Source: Lasioglossum baleicum (lineage: Eukaryota > Arthropoda > Insecta > Hymenoptera > Halictidae). From it: DNA of 64,000 bases. This document shows positions 1-12,300 of the stretch, piece after piece. Every line of letters starts with the position of its first letter. Position 1 is the first letter of the stretch. The notes beneath the pieces were generated by a model, which was not told the origin of the DNA, made no database searches, and saw only the letters and a list, made by a program, of their open reading frames with translations. Location: contig NC_134944.1 in the NCBI RefSeq assembly GCF_051020765.1, positions 1,612,001-1,676,000 of the forward strand, read 5' to 3'. The translations under genes and the position numbers were made by a program.

Positions 1-205
1 CCATATTTTAAACTTAAAATTTCCCATATTCTAAATCTGAAATTTTCCTAGATTTAAACTTGAAATTTCCCTAGATTTAAATCTTAAATTCATTTTCTAT
101 AAAAATTAACTTGAATTAAATTTATTACGAGAACTCCTCTTAATTCGCGACTGAATTTCGAATCACGAAATAATTGATTACTTTACTAATTAATAATATA
201 CAAAC
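1..205. repeat. 22-bp minisatellite cluster, Amph intron
   Basis: This is intronic sequence left of Amph exon 8. Its first 90 bases are degenerate copies of the AAACTTGAAATTTCCC motif seen through the first 33 kb. The remainder is AT-rich. The missing last Amph exon is not here. Confidence 0.7.
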
Positions 206-384
206 CTGTTCTTCTGGATCGTCATATTCCACCACACGAATAATATCACCGACATCAAACGACAGTTCGTCCGCATCGTCGCGTCTATACTTGTAAGTAG
301 CCTTCACTTTATACAAAACGCCTGGTGGTAAGTTGTCAGTCGTTGCCCCTACAGAGAAATTGGTACCATTTTCATATTCCACCT
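206..384 (-). CDS. Amph: Amph exon 8: SH3 domain start
   Basis: The acceptor is TTTTAG before 384 and the donor is CAG/GTTTGT at 206. It encodes residues 349-408, ending DDPEEQ, so the SH3 n-Src loop onward (the Trp-containing half) must come from an exon left of position 1. ALYDY is replaced by ATYKY, as in other insect amphiphysins. Confidence 0.9.
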
Positions 385-3300
385 CTAAAATAATTGAATC
401 CGCCTTTATTAGTCATGGAATCTGCCATGTAATTCCACTTGAACAGCGACGTATAGACAGAAAGTCAGAATTATTGTATTTTTCTTTACTTTAATCCATT
501 GTGTATCAACAAGACCATGCATGGAAACACGGCAGGCAACATTCTCACATTTCAACGAAGATATACACGTATTATTTATTTATATGTATATGTAATTTTA
601 TCCATAATATGTATATGCGACATTTTTCTTATTAAAATCACACCAAACAGGATACAATTTCACCCATATTTAGTGTACATGTAAGAGAACATAATTTATA
701 ATTTATTATATGTATATTTAAGAAGATATATATTTAGATATTATTTTAGACCATATTTTAGTTAAGAACTTAACATTTCGAAAATTATGTTCTCAAAGAA
801 TTAGACTAGAATTTTAAAAATTAACGGAGTTACAGCCCATTGGAGGTTTAAACTTGAAATTTCCCAAATTCTAAACTGGAAATTTCCCATATTTTGAACT
901 GGAAATTTCCCATATTTTATAAACTTGATATTTCCCTGAATTCAAAACTTGAATTTTCCCTCGATTTAAACTTGAAATTTACCTGAATTCAGGACTTGAA
1001 ATTTCCCGCAATTTACACTTGAAGCATTATTCGCAACTCTACGCGGCCTAGAAAATTACAGCACCGTATATAAAACAAACATTTTTTTATCGGCATAATA
1101 GAAAGAAGAAATAGTGTCGAGTGCATGGTGCATTATACAGGTGTGCCGACTTCCCTCAAAAAACTGAGGCAGATGAGTCGTAATTCCCTGGCCGCTGCCA
1201 GACGGCGCATGGTCCCAGGTACTATACATGTGCGAATGAGATTGCGCTGCTGAATACACACAATCACACTCATTCGCACACGTACGGTACCTGGAACCAT
1301 GCGCCGTTTGGCGGCGGCCAGAGACTTACGATTCATCTGCCTCCAAATTTCAGCATTACAGAGATGCTAAGTCGGGACACCTGTATAATGCACCGTGGTC
1401 GAGTGAAACGCTCATTTTTTATTCCTATGCTGTACTCACCGAATGGTATATCGTACAGCACTTCGACTCGTTTGGAAACGGCGGTTGTGCTTTGCGGAGA
1501 TGCATCCTGATTATTCAGAGAATTATCATTGCTATTGGCATTGCTGTTAGCATTGCTGTTAGCATTGCTGTTAGCATTGCTGTTAGCATTGCCATTTAAT
1601 TGGGTAGTTGGCGAGGTGTTTCTCGGGGCTGGAGCTGAGTCTTCCACAGCTGTAACACGCAACAAAGCTCACTCGAAACGAAACATTTAGCCACGTAATT
1701 ATGTGCTCGACAACCTGTTATGTGGCTTCACTACGTTACGCTGCATGCGGGATCAAAAACTATCACTACACAAAATTTCTCAAACCCAAAACACAATAAC
1801 GAAACGCTGTAAATTTAACGAGAGCATAGCTACCTGGAGATATATTGTTCTGAGCCGGCGGCTGCGTGTTGATTATTAAACTGAAAATTAAAAATTAGTT
1901 CTTCGGTAGAAATGTGTAGATTTCGAATATTTATTTGTATACTTTCCAACCCAGTATACATTGATAAGAGATATCTACGAGGAAGTTGAATTACTTACGA
2001 AGAATTGGCGTTCGGCGATTTCGGTGATTGTGGTTCCGTGTTCTTCTTGAGCGTGTAGGATCCTCTCTGGCTCTCGTTCGCCAGTTTATCAACGATCGCT
2101 TCCAATTCCGAATAAACCTGGAGCGCAAAACATTTCATTGCAGAACCATGGATATTAGGGTTGCTCTTATTTTCGACTTCTTCGACTCGAGTTGTTCCAA
2201 ATAATTGAAAGAAAAATCTGTGCGAAGTTTCAGCGGCCACAGATAACGGGAACACGTGCCCCAAATGGATTAAACATTAAAATAATTAACCGAATGCTGA
2301 TAAAATCGTTTTTCTCGAATATCTTCGAAACTATTAGCCGCGTCGAAAATTATGTTAAACAGAACCTGTACATCTGGGCAGGCTGCGTCTTTTTTGTTCT
2401 ATCACTTTTTTTCGTAGAACGAACGGTTCTCGAGAAAATTGAGAAGAACGTCAGCGACGTGTCGCTCATCTCGCCCGGCCGACCCGCAAGTGGTACATGG
2501 CTGTCGTTTTTCACAATTTTGTCGAAAACCGTTTGTCCTACGAAAAAAAGTGATACGACAGAAAAGACGCAGCCTGTCCAGATCTACAGGTTTTGTCCGA
2601 CATATTTTTCGATACAGTCAATAATTTAGGAGATATTCGAGAAAAACGAATTTACTTGCATTAAATTCATCATTTTAATATTTAATCCATTTGGTCCGAC
2701 GTTCTTCTCGATTTTCTCGAAAACCGTTCGTCCTACGAAAAAAATTAATAGGACAGAAAAGACGCAGCCTGTCCAGATCTACAGGTTTTGTTTAACATAC
2801 TTTTCGACGCGGTGAACAGTTTCGAAGATATTCGAGGAAAATGATTTTATGTACCTTGGCACTTTCGGTGTGAAACACTTGTTCGGCAGCGAATAGAGTT
2901 TGTAAATTGGTGACGAGGAATAGAACACGAGAGTCGTATAAGGCGGGCAATTCATCGTGAAGCTCCGAGTTTAACTGTTCGTATGTACGCTTCGCTTCTT
3001 CCAGCAACTCCTTTCCTCGGGACACTTTGAGCTCGTCTCGTTTTCTCGGATTGCATTGCAGCGCTTGGAAATTATGTCTCTGGCTGTCGTAATCCACCAG
3101 CTTCCGTCCACGCTTGTCGATCTTTTTCTGAAAATATCGATACAATAGTAAATGGCTTTTGCAAATCGATTTTGTCAAGTAATTCGATTGAATAAGATTC
3201 ATTTAATTTTCATTGAATGAATACTTTATTAATTAAGATTGACATTCCCTCAATTCGAAATGAATTTTCACTCAATGCAAACTTGACATTTCCCGCCCTT

Positions 3301-6300
3301 TTAAGTTGAAATTCCCCTCCATTCAGAACTGGAAAGTTACATCAATTTAAACTTGAACTTTCCCTCAATTCAGAACTGGAAATTTCCCTCGATTTAAAAC
3401 TCAAATTAATTTTTTATAAAATTTAACTTGAAATATAGATTTACTATAACAATTTCTCTTAAATTTTGCAACTGAATATTAATTTATTTTTACACTGTAC
3501 TTTGTAATTGTATCTTAATTGTAACAATCGTATTACAGTCTAATTTAATTGAACGAAACGTGTGAATTTCGAATTACGAAATAATCGAATACTTTACTAA
3601 TTAAACTTGAAATTTCCCTCAATTTAAACTTGAAATTTCCCGCAACTTTAAGTTGAAATTTCTCTGAATCGTAACTTGTAATTTCCCTCGATTTAAACCT
3701 GAATTTTCCCTCGATTTGAACTTGAAATTTTCCCCAATGCAAAATTGGAATTTCCCTCAATTTTAACTTGAAATTTCCCTCAATTTTAACTTGGAATTTC
3801 CCTCAATATTAACTTGAAATTTTCCTCAATATTAACTTGAAATTTCCCTGAATTTTAACTTGAAATTTCCTTCGATTTAAACTTGAATTCTCCCTGGATT
3901 TATATCAGCTGACCCAATGAATTCACGAGAATATGTATATAAAACAACTTGTACCCTCATCTCTGGAAATTGACTTTGATATGTGTTGAGAGGCACGAGA
4001 ACTTGATCCGAGAGCTTATGAGTGAAGTCTTGCCACAGCATATCTAGATTTTGAGCTTGCACGTACAGTAGATCGTGGCCGGTCCACTGACTCTCGTAGA
4101 TCTCGTTTAAGGAATCCATCAATGTCTTTGAGGCTGCTTGTACCGCTATAACAAGAAATATCATAATATTTCAATAATTAAAAACAATAAAAAATACACA
4201 TTCAATAGAGAAATGAAGATGGTATCAAGGTACCTAGAGGAGAAAGGAGAAGGAGACAGTCAGAGCTTGATGGCTAGAGTAAGATGTGGAAATATGGAAG
4301 AAGGGAATATAAATGTTGGAGAAAGAAGGAAGAGAGAGAATGTGCATGTGATATGCGAGATACACCTGGGGAAGCTAAAGCATCTGGCAGAGGACTTTAA
4401 AGGTGTAGAGAGAATAAATATAAGAATAGAAAAGGTAGGTTTCTATTAAAAAAAGCCCGCTGCAGCTTTTGGCTCTCTTAAAGGGAGAGGTAGATGGACT
4501 ACAATGATGTGTGACTTTTGTGTGACTAAGGATAGTGACCGGTCGAGGTTCACTGTCGAAAACATCTTACAATTAGTCACTATTTATCATAAAGTAAATA
4601 GATGGTCATCCAACAGCTATATAAAGTAGCTTTCTTGATATCGGGATGCTTGCTGACGGTAATCTTTTACAATTCGTAGTATATCATCTGTTTTTCTTCC
4701 TCATTGCGCGCTAAAATTTAATGAAAATGCTGCATTAACTTAACAGCGAACGGTAGAAGAACACATTTTTTATAGTAATCACCGCCACCATTCGTTCCTT
4801 TGTTTCGTTTTGTCTGTGTCTGTGTCTTCGCTTTGTTTGTGTCGAATACCACAAGCGTCTGCAAAATTTGTCCAACGTTGCATGACTAATGTCTTTATCT
4901 ACAGTAATGTATCTATTACTTACGAGGCAAAAGCCTCGGGGGGATTCGCTTCCGTCGGTCGTAGACCGGTAGCTCTATGTTTTTGAGCTTCAAAGACCGG
5001 GCCAAACGTAGAGAAGGACGTAGAGTGGGCCTTTGAACTGTGCTGATGACTACGACTCTTCGCGTCTCTTTCTCTCCCATTCGCTGTCCTTCCTTGCGCC
5101 CGAAACGTCAATGAAACCGCTAAATACAGTTGAAATTATATCGTGTTTGGTCTTGGATTAGTAGTGGTTCACACCGATACGCTTCGGCCGCGCGCGATCC
5201 GTATTTACATGCTGTCCTTTTCTACGTTCGGCTTCGTGTGTACTCTCAGCGTGGTAGACGCAATCATAAAAAAATAATGTCTCTGCACGATAATACGATA
5301 TGTCGCCGTGCAGAACACAGCCGTTGAAAAAATATCGCGACTTTACTGTACTCCTACTACATACAGTAAATTTTCTATAGATGCGAACGCCTCGGGGGGA
5401 TTTCTTCGCATCTTTCGATCTTGGTTATGTACTACTACTACTATAGAAATGAAGACAAACAACGCTCGCTCACCTCTGACACACCTGATGTAATTGTTGA
5501 ATTCTTTCTGGAGTCTGTTGGCGGCATTCTGTTGCCTCATAAAGTTTTGTAGGTGTTCATCGAATATGTCGTCTGCGGTTCTGTCCACCTTTCCCAGATT
5601 TTGAAGAAACTGTAACAAGGAGAAACAACGTTACAACGAACGAACTCGATGAAATCATTCGAACCATAACGAAATAATAAATTCAACGCGTCGTCGGAGC
5701 GCGATTAGAAAATGATGTCAAATTGTATGGGAATAATTTAAGGAAATGTAATGATCCATTGCTACATGTGTCTAAGGGAGACGAGGACAGTTCTGCGTTG
5801 CAGCATTACTATATTTAAATAATATATTCGACATCGACAGGTAAAAAAAGATCCGTCCTCTGTAAGTTTGTAGCCGATGCAACGTAATGGACGATCTTTG
5901 CACTGCTTCGTTATACCCGAGGATATAATTAGTGTTACGTCAAAAGAGATGTGCCAAGTCTAAACAGTTAATATGTACGCTCTGTATCTTATGTTCTGCT
6001 CAAGAAATAGTGACGAAAAAATTCATGAACATTGTACAAGGGGGAAGAAACAACAGTGAATTATTTCAGAATTTTCGGTCGCAGCGTCGATTTAAAAAAA
6101 AATCCGGAACATAAACTTGCGATAGGATCCCCAACCTCGCTATTCGGGTTAGACTATACAAGAATTATCCTTTATTTCTACCGTTCTACGAGACAAACAA
6201 TTACGAAAAAATTCATGAACGTTCTACCTAATAATACAGATGTCTGTGAATTTTTTCAGAATTTTCGGCTGCAGCGTCGATTTTGAAAAAAATCCGGAAC

Positions 6301-9300
6301 ATAAACTTGCGATAGGATCTCCAACCTCGCTATTCGGGTTAGACTATACAAGAATTATCCTTGATTTCTACCGTTCTACGAGACAAACAATTACGAAAAA
6401 ATTCATGAACATTCTACTCGATAGCATACATAACAGTGAATTATTTCAGAATTTTTGGTCTGTCTGTGCGGTGCCGTAAAATATAAATTCAAAATTCGAA
6501 AATAAGAGCCACCCTAGTACCTAGTATATGTACGTAGAACGAAGCGGGAAAAGGCGACGATGTACAATGAAAATATTTAGTCGACTTGATGAGAAAATTA
6601 GAGAGAATAGAAAAGAACCAATGGAGACGACGCTTCTTTGCTTCACGGGTTAAACGGGTCGACTTCCTTGCCGAAGAACTGTGCCTGTATAGTAGGACAT
6701 TGTCTACATAAGGTCGGCGCACCTCTCACCTTCAGACGGACGACCATTCCACAAATAGAATCGGTAAGAAGCTTACGTAATCAACGCATGGGCGATTTCC
6801 AACGCAGTCTTTCGCGGACCAGAGTCCTGCGTTTTATGATACCATGCAGCTTCACGCGAGAGATCAACATTTCCCGCGTGAACTTTGATAAATAGACTAC
6901 GGATCTTAATGCGTTTCTAGCAAAATCGGGAAGATGAGATTGAAAATTGTTGAAAAATTTTCAAAATTGAAGCTGTCGATATCTATATCGATATCGATCT
7001 TTCTCCTCTATTAAAATCATTAAGGGAAGAAATAACATTCAATGTAGTTTCTATTTCTTGTAATAATCTAGCACAATGTTATAATTCCGGATTTTTTAAA
7101 AAGCCGAATTTGCAATGAAAAATTCTGAAATAATTCACTGCCATGTCCGCTATTAAGTATAATGTTCATGAATTTTTTCACAATTGTGTGTTGAATAGAA
7201 CAAAAGATACGGAGCATAATTAGTGTGTACTCTTATCAAGATACTGTGTTTGGAGATCTTATCATAATCTCATGCTGCCGGATTTTTTTAGAATTCGTCG
7301 ATGCAACCAAAAATTCTGAAATAATTCACTGTTGTTTGTTCCGTCTTATAGAACGTTCGTGAATTTTTTCGTAACTTTTCGTTGAGCAGAACAGAAGAAA
7401 TAAATCATAGTAACCCATAACCCAGATATGTAGTGAGATTGGGGATCCTATAAGAATGTTATTCTTCGGGATTTTTTACAAATCGAATTTGCAACCAAAA
7501 ATTCTGAAACAATTCACTGTTATGTACGCTATTAAGTAGAATGTTCCTGAATTTTTTCGCAATTGTTTGTCGAGCAGAACAGGTGAAATAAATCATAATT
7601 GGCGCGTACTCTCTAACCCAGGCATTGAGGTTGGTGATCCTATCAAAATCGTATGTTTCGGAATTTTTTTAAATATCGATTTTGCATCTAAAAATTCTGA
7701 AATAATTCGCAGGCGTGTGTGCCACTACGTAGAATATTCATGAATTTTTTCGTAACTTTTTGTTGAGCAGAACAGAATATATATGACATAAATCCCAGAT
7801 AGTGAGGCTGAGGATCCTATCACAAATTGTGGGAAATTTCAAGTTCAATTACTAGAGCATTCATTCAATGAAATCGCAATGGTAATTTGTAATTCTGGTC
7901 TCTCGTTCAATTAAAATTACGTGCTGATCTCTAAAAATTCGAAAGAAAACGCATCTTTTGTATGTTTTATTGCATATATTATATTGCAGTTTGCAAAGCG
8001 GCTTGTTATTTCGAATGAGCACCCTGTATATCGGAGCTCGCGTTATAAATAGGAAAAGCTACGGCTTTTGCAATAAGCTGAAAAAGAAAACGCGGAAGAT
8101 TATTCAATGTTTTTTTGTTTCCGTTTGGCACGGAGTCAAGACAGAACAACTTGCGTAAACTTTTCTCGAACGCCTAATCGTCACAGTTCCCACTTTCTTA
8201 CTATCGAACGCATGAAACGTAACAATGTGGTCGGACGGTGGTAACTCGGTTCGCGAGCGAGCTTATGGTTTCCAAAATAGATGGTCTCGCTCAAATGTAT
8301 TAATAGATAAAGCGGACGTCGCGAATCTTTCTCCCTGCAACGCTATTATTGAGCCAAGATGGCCCCATTTCGGAATTCTCGTAGCTTCCTATGTCGACCA
8401 GGAGTGAAATCACTAATCCTATCGTTATCAACTTCTCGAACGTGGAACGGCTCACTAAAGTAAACTCGAAATTTCGCTGAATTCAGAACTTGAAATTTCC
8501 TTGAATTCAATACTTGGAATTTTTATCGTGTTTTTCATTTTTTACAAGCAGAGCTTGCAGCGGAGAAATCTGGAAATGATATCTACCATGTGGCTTGGTA
8601 TCCGAAATGTGTCAGATTTTTTAATTGCCAATAAATAGGGGAAATGCGCGAAAAATTGGTTTTTCGATTTTTCTCGATAACTACCCTTACAGTTGAGATA
8701 GGGGGCTGAAACTTGGCAGAGAGGGGTTTTTTTGGGTAGGCTATCGAATGGTCCAAGCTCGATTAAAATCCCGCCGGGGGCGGCTATAGCCCCCTCGATT
8801 TCAACTTGAAATTTAAATCTTTTTCCCCTCTATTAAAATCTAAGTATTACTTTTGAAGATGAAATATAGAGAATATAAGAATAAGAATTCCTTTTAATTT
8901 TAAAAAATTGATTTAAACTTCACATTTCAACAATGATGTTGCAATATAATTGTCTAGTAACGTTATGTGAAGTATTGTATAGTTTTCCAAATGTAATTGA
9001 AAATAAATACTGGACAATATCTATATAATTAAAATTAGTTTATAGAAGCGAGAATTTAATTTGTAAAAATGATAAACGTTTATATTCGAGCACCGTCTGT
9101 AATAGGTTGCCGTTGGTAACCATTTAAGTATATGTATAGAAGGGAGAGTGAGAGAATGGGAGAAGTGAGAGGGAGACGGAGAGGAGAAACAGGGGGGAGG
9201 GGAAGAATGTGTTGCGGTGTTGAACGCGAATCCCGTTAGCCACTTCACATATCTTCCAGCAAGCAGGAACACAGCATAAACCCATTTAGGCTAAAAGCTG

Positions 9301-12300
9301 ACCTGCATATGCAATGACTCTGTTCACTCTTCCACGTTAATTTGCTTCCATATGCACAACACAACGTGTCAAACTGGTTTTTCCGAATCTACGGATATAC
9401 TGCTAGTCGAGTCACCGAAATAATTGTTTTTTCCGATATATGTACTGCAACTTGTTCTGTTATACAAGCACGCACACACGTACACCGTTTTGTACCGCAA
9501 CGAATCACGGGAATATTTGCAAATAAATGGTATGGCCGTAAATTCAGGGGAAATTTCAAGTTGCAATTCAGGGAAAATTCAAGATAAAAATTAAGGGTAA
9601 TTGAAATCGAGGGAAGTTTAAGATTTAAGATTGAGGCAAATTTAAACTTTATATCGAGGGAAATTTCAAGCTTAAATTAAGGGAAAATTACAAGTTTAAA
9701 TCGAGGGAAATTTCAAGCATAAATTAAGGTGAAATTTCAAATTGAAATCGAGGGAAGTTTAAGATTTAAAATTGAGACAAATTTAATCTTTATATCGAGG
9801 AAAATTTCAAGTTTAAATCGGGGGAAATTTCAAGCTTAAATTAAGGGGAAATTACAAGTTTAAATCGAGGGAAATTTCAAGCATAAATTAAGGTGAAATT
9901 TCAAATTGAAATCGAGGGAAGTTTAAGATTTAAAATTGAGGCAAATTTAAACTTTATACCGAGGGCATTTCAAGTTTAAATTGAGGGAAATTTAATCTTT
10001 ATATCGAGGAAAGTTTCAAGTTTAAATCGATGGAAATTTCAAGCTTAAATTAAGGAAAAATTACAAGTTTAAATCGAGGGAAATTTCAAGCTTAAATTAA
10101 GGGAAAATTACAAGTTTAAATCGAGGGAAATTTCAAGCATAAATTAAGGTGAAATTTAAAATTGAAATCGAGGGAAGTTTAAGATTTAAAATTGAGACAA
10201 ATTTAATCTTTATATCGAGGGCATTTCAAGTTTAAATTGAGGGAAATTTAATCTTTATATCGAGGAAAGTTTCAAGTTCAAATCGATGGAAATTTCAAGC
10301 TTAAATTAAGGAAAAATTACAAGTTTAAATCGAGGGAAATTTCAAGCTTAAATTAAGAGAAAATTACAAGTTTAAATCGAGGGAAATTTCAAGCATAAAT
10401 TAAGGTGAAATTTCAAATTGAAATCGAGGGAAGTTTAAGATTTAAAATTGAGGCAAATTTAAACTTTATACCGAGGAAAGTTTCAAGTTTAAATCGATGG
10501 AAATTTCAAGCTTAAATTAAGGAAAAATTACAAGTTTAAATCGAGGGAAATTTCAAGCTTAAATTAAGGGAAAATTACAAGTTTAAATCGAGGAAAATTT
10601 CAAGCATAAATTAAGGTGAAATTTCAAATTGAAATCGAGGGAAGTTTAAGATTTAAAATTGAGGCAAATTTAAACTTTATACCGAGGGCATTTCAAGTTT
10701 AAATTGAGGGAAATTTAATCTTTATATCGAGGAAAGTTTCAAGTTTAAATCGATGGAAATTTCAAGCTTAAATTAAGGAAAAATTACAAGTTTAAATCGA
10801 GGGAAATTTCAAGCTTAAATTAAGGGAAAATTACAAGTTTAAATCGAGGAAAATTTCAAGCATAAATTAAGGTGAAATTTCAAATTGAAATCGAGGGAAG
10901 TTTAAGATTTAAAATTGAGGCAAATTTAAACTTTATACCGAGGGCATTTCAAGTTTAAATTGAGGGAAATTTAATCTTTATATCGAGGAAAGTTTCAAGT
11001 TTAAATCGATGGAAATTTCAAGCTTAAATTAAGGAAAAATTACAAGTTTAAATCGAGGGAAATTTCAAGCTTAAATTAAGGGAAAATTACAAGTTTAAAT
11101 CGAGGGAAATTTCAAGCATAAATTAAGGTGAAATTTCAAATTGAAATCGAGGGAAGTTTAAGATTTAAAATTGAGGCAAATTTAAACTTTATACCGAGGG
11201 CATTTCAAGTTTAAATTGAGGGAAATTTAATCTTTATATCGAGGAAAGTTTCAAGTTTAAATCGATGGAAATTTCAAGCTTAAATTAAGGAAAAATTACA
11301 AGTTTAAATCGAGGGAAATTTCAAGTATAAATTAAGGTGAAATTTCAAATTGAAATCGAGGGAAATTTAAGATTTAAAATTGAAGTTTTATATAAACTTT
11401 ATATCGAGGGAAATTTCAAGTTTAAATTGAGGGAAATTTAATCTTTAAATCCTTAATCCTTAAATTAAGGGAAAATTACAAGTTTAAATTGTGGGAAATT
11501 TCAAGCTTAAATTAAGGGTAAATTTCAAGCATAAATTAAGGTGAAATTACAAGTTTAAATTAAGGGGACATTTCAAGTTGAAATCCATAGGAAAATTAGA
11601 TTTTACAAAAGAAAAGGAAGTTACGACTGATCGCGAACAAACATAATTTCATTGTGTATAGAAATAAGATTGCGAGTTGCACGATCTTCGCTAAATTATT
11701 ACTGCGGAGTCAATAACTACCAACATGCATACATAGGTACAACTCATCCGTTTAACCAACGAATTAGAGCGAAAGAGACAAGTCATGTTATACTGTGCCC
11801 ATCCCCCTCCATGTCATATTACCAATCAAGTCATGTTACACTGCCATCATGTCATATTACCAATCAAGTGATACTACCATTGCAGAGCCACATACCACAA
11901 GGCAGACAGAGGCGTTATCTACTTTTTAGGCTGGGACCATTTTTCTTCCTATGAAATACTAACTCGTACATCGATCTAATCTAACATAATACAAGAATAT
12001 AATTACAAATAAGAACACGATTACAAAGCAACACGTGTAATTATTAATTAAGAGAAATAAGAGATGGAAAAAGAAAATGATTAGTATCATTGAATGAACA
12101 TGGTATTATTACTAAGTTCATATTGTCAGAACAAAAATAAACTTTATTGCACTTTCATATTTTTCAGAGAAATTACCTATCAACAATAAGTACACTTTGG
12201 ACGTGTAAATTTCAAGTTTAAATGGAGGGAAATTTTCAGTTTAATTAGTAAAGCATTTAATTATTTCGTGATTTGAAGTTCAGTAGCAAATTAGGAGGAA

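Noticed and set aside
3545..3760. Minus-strand frame with GKFQVQIEGKFRFKSREI
   Set aside because: This is the translated 22-bp minisatellite; the same peptide pattern appears at other clusters.
9541..11600. CRISPR-like array
   Set aside because: Monomers are contiguous and diverged with no unique spacers, and the DNA is from an intron-bearing eukaryote.
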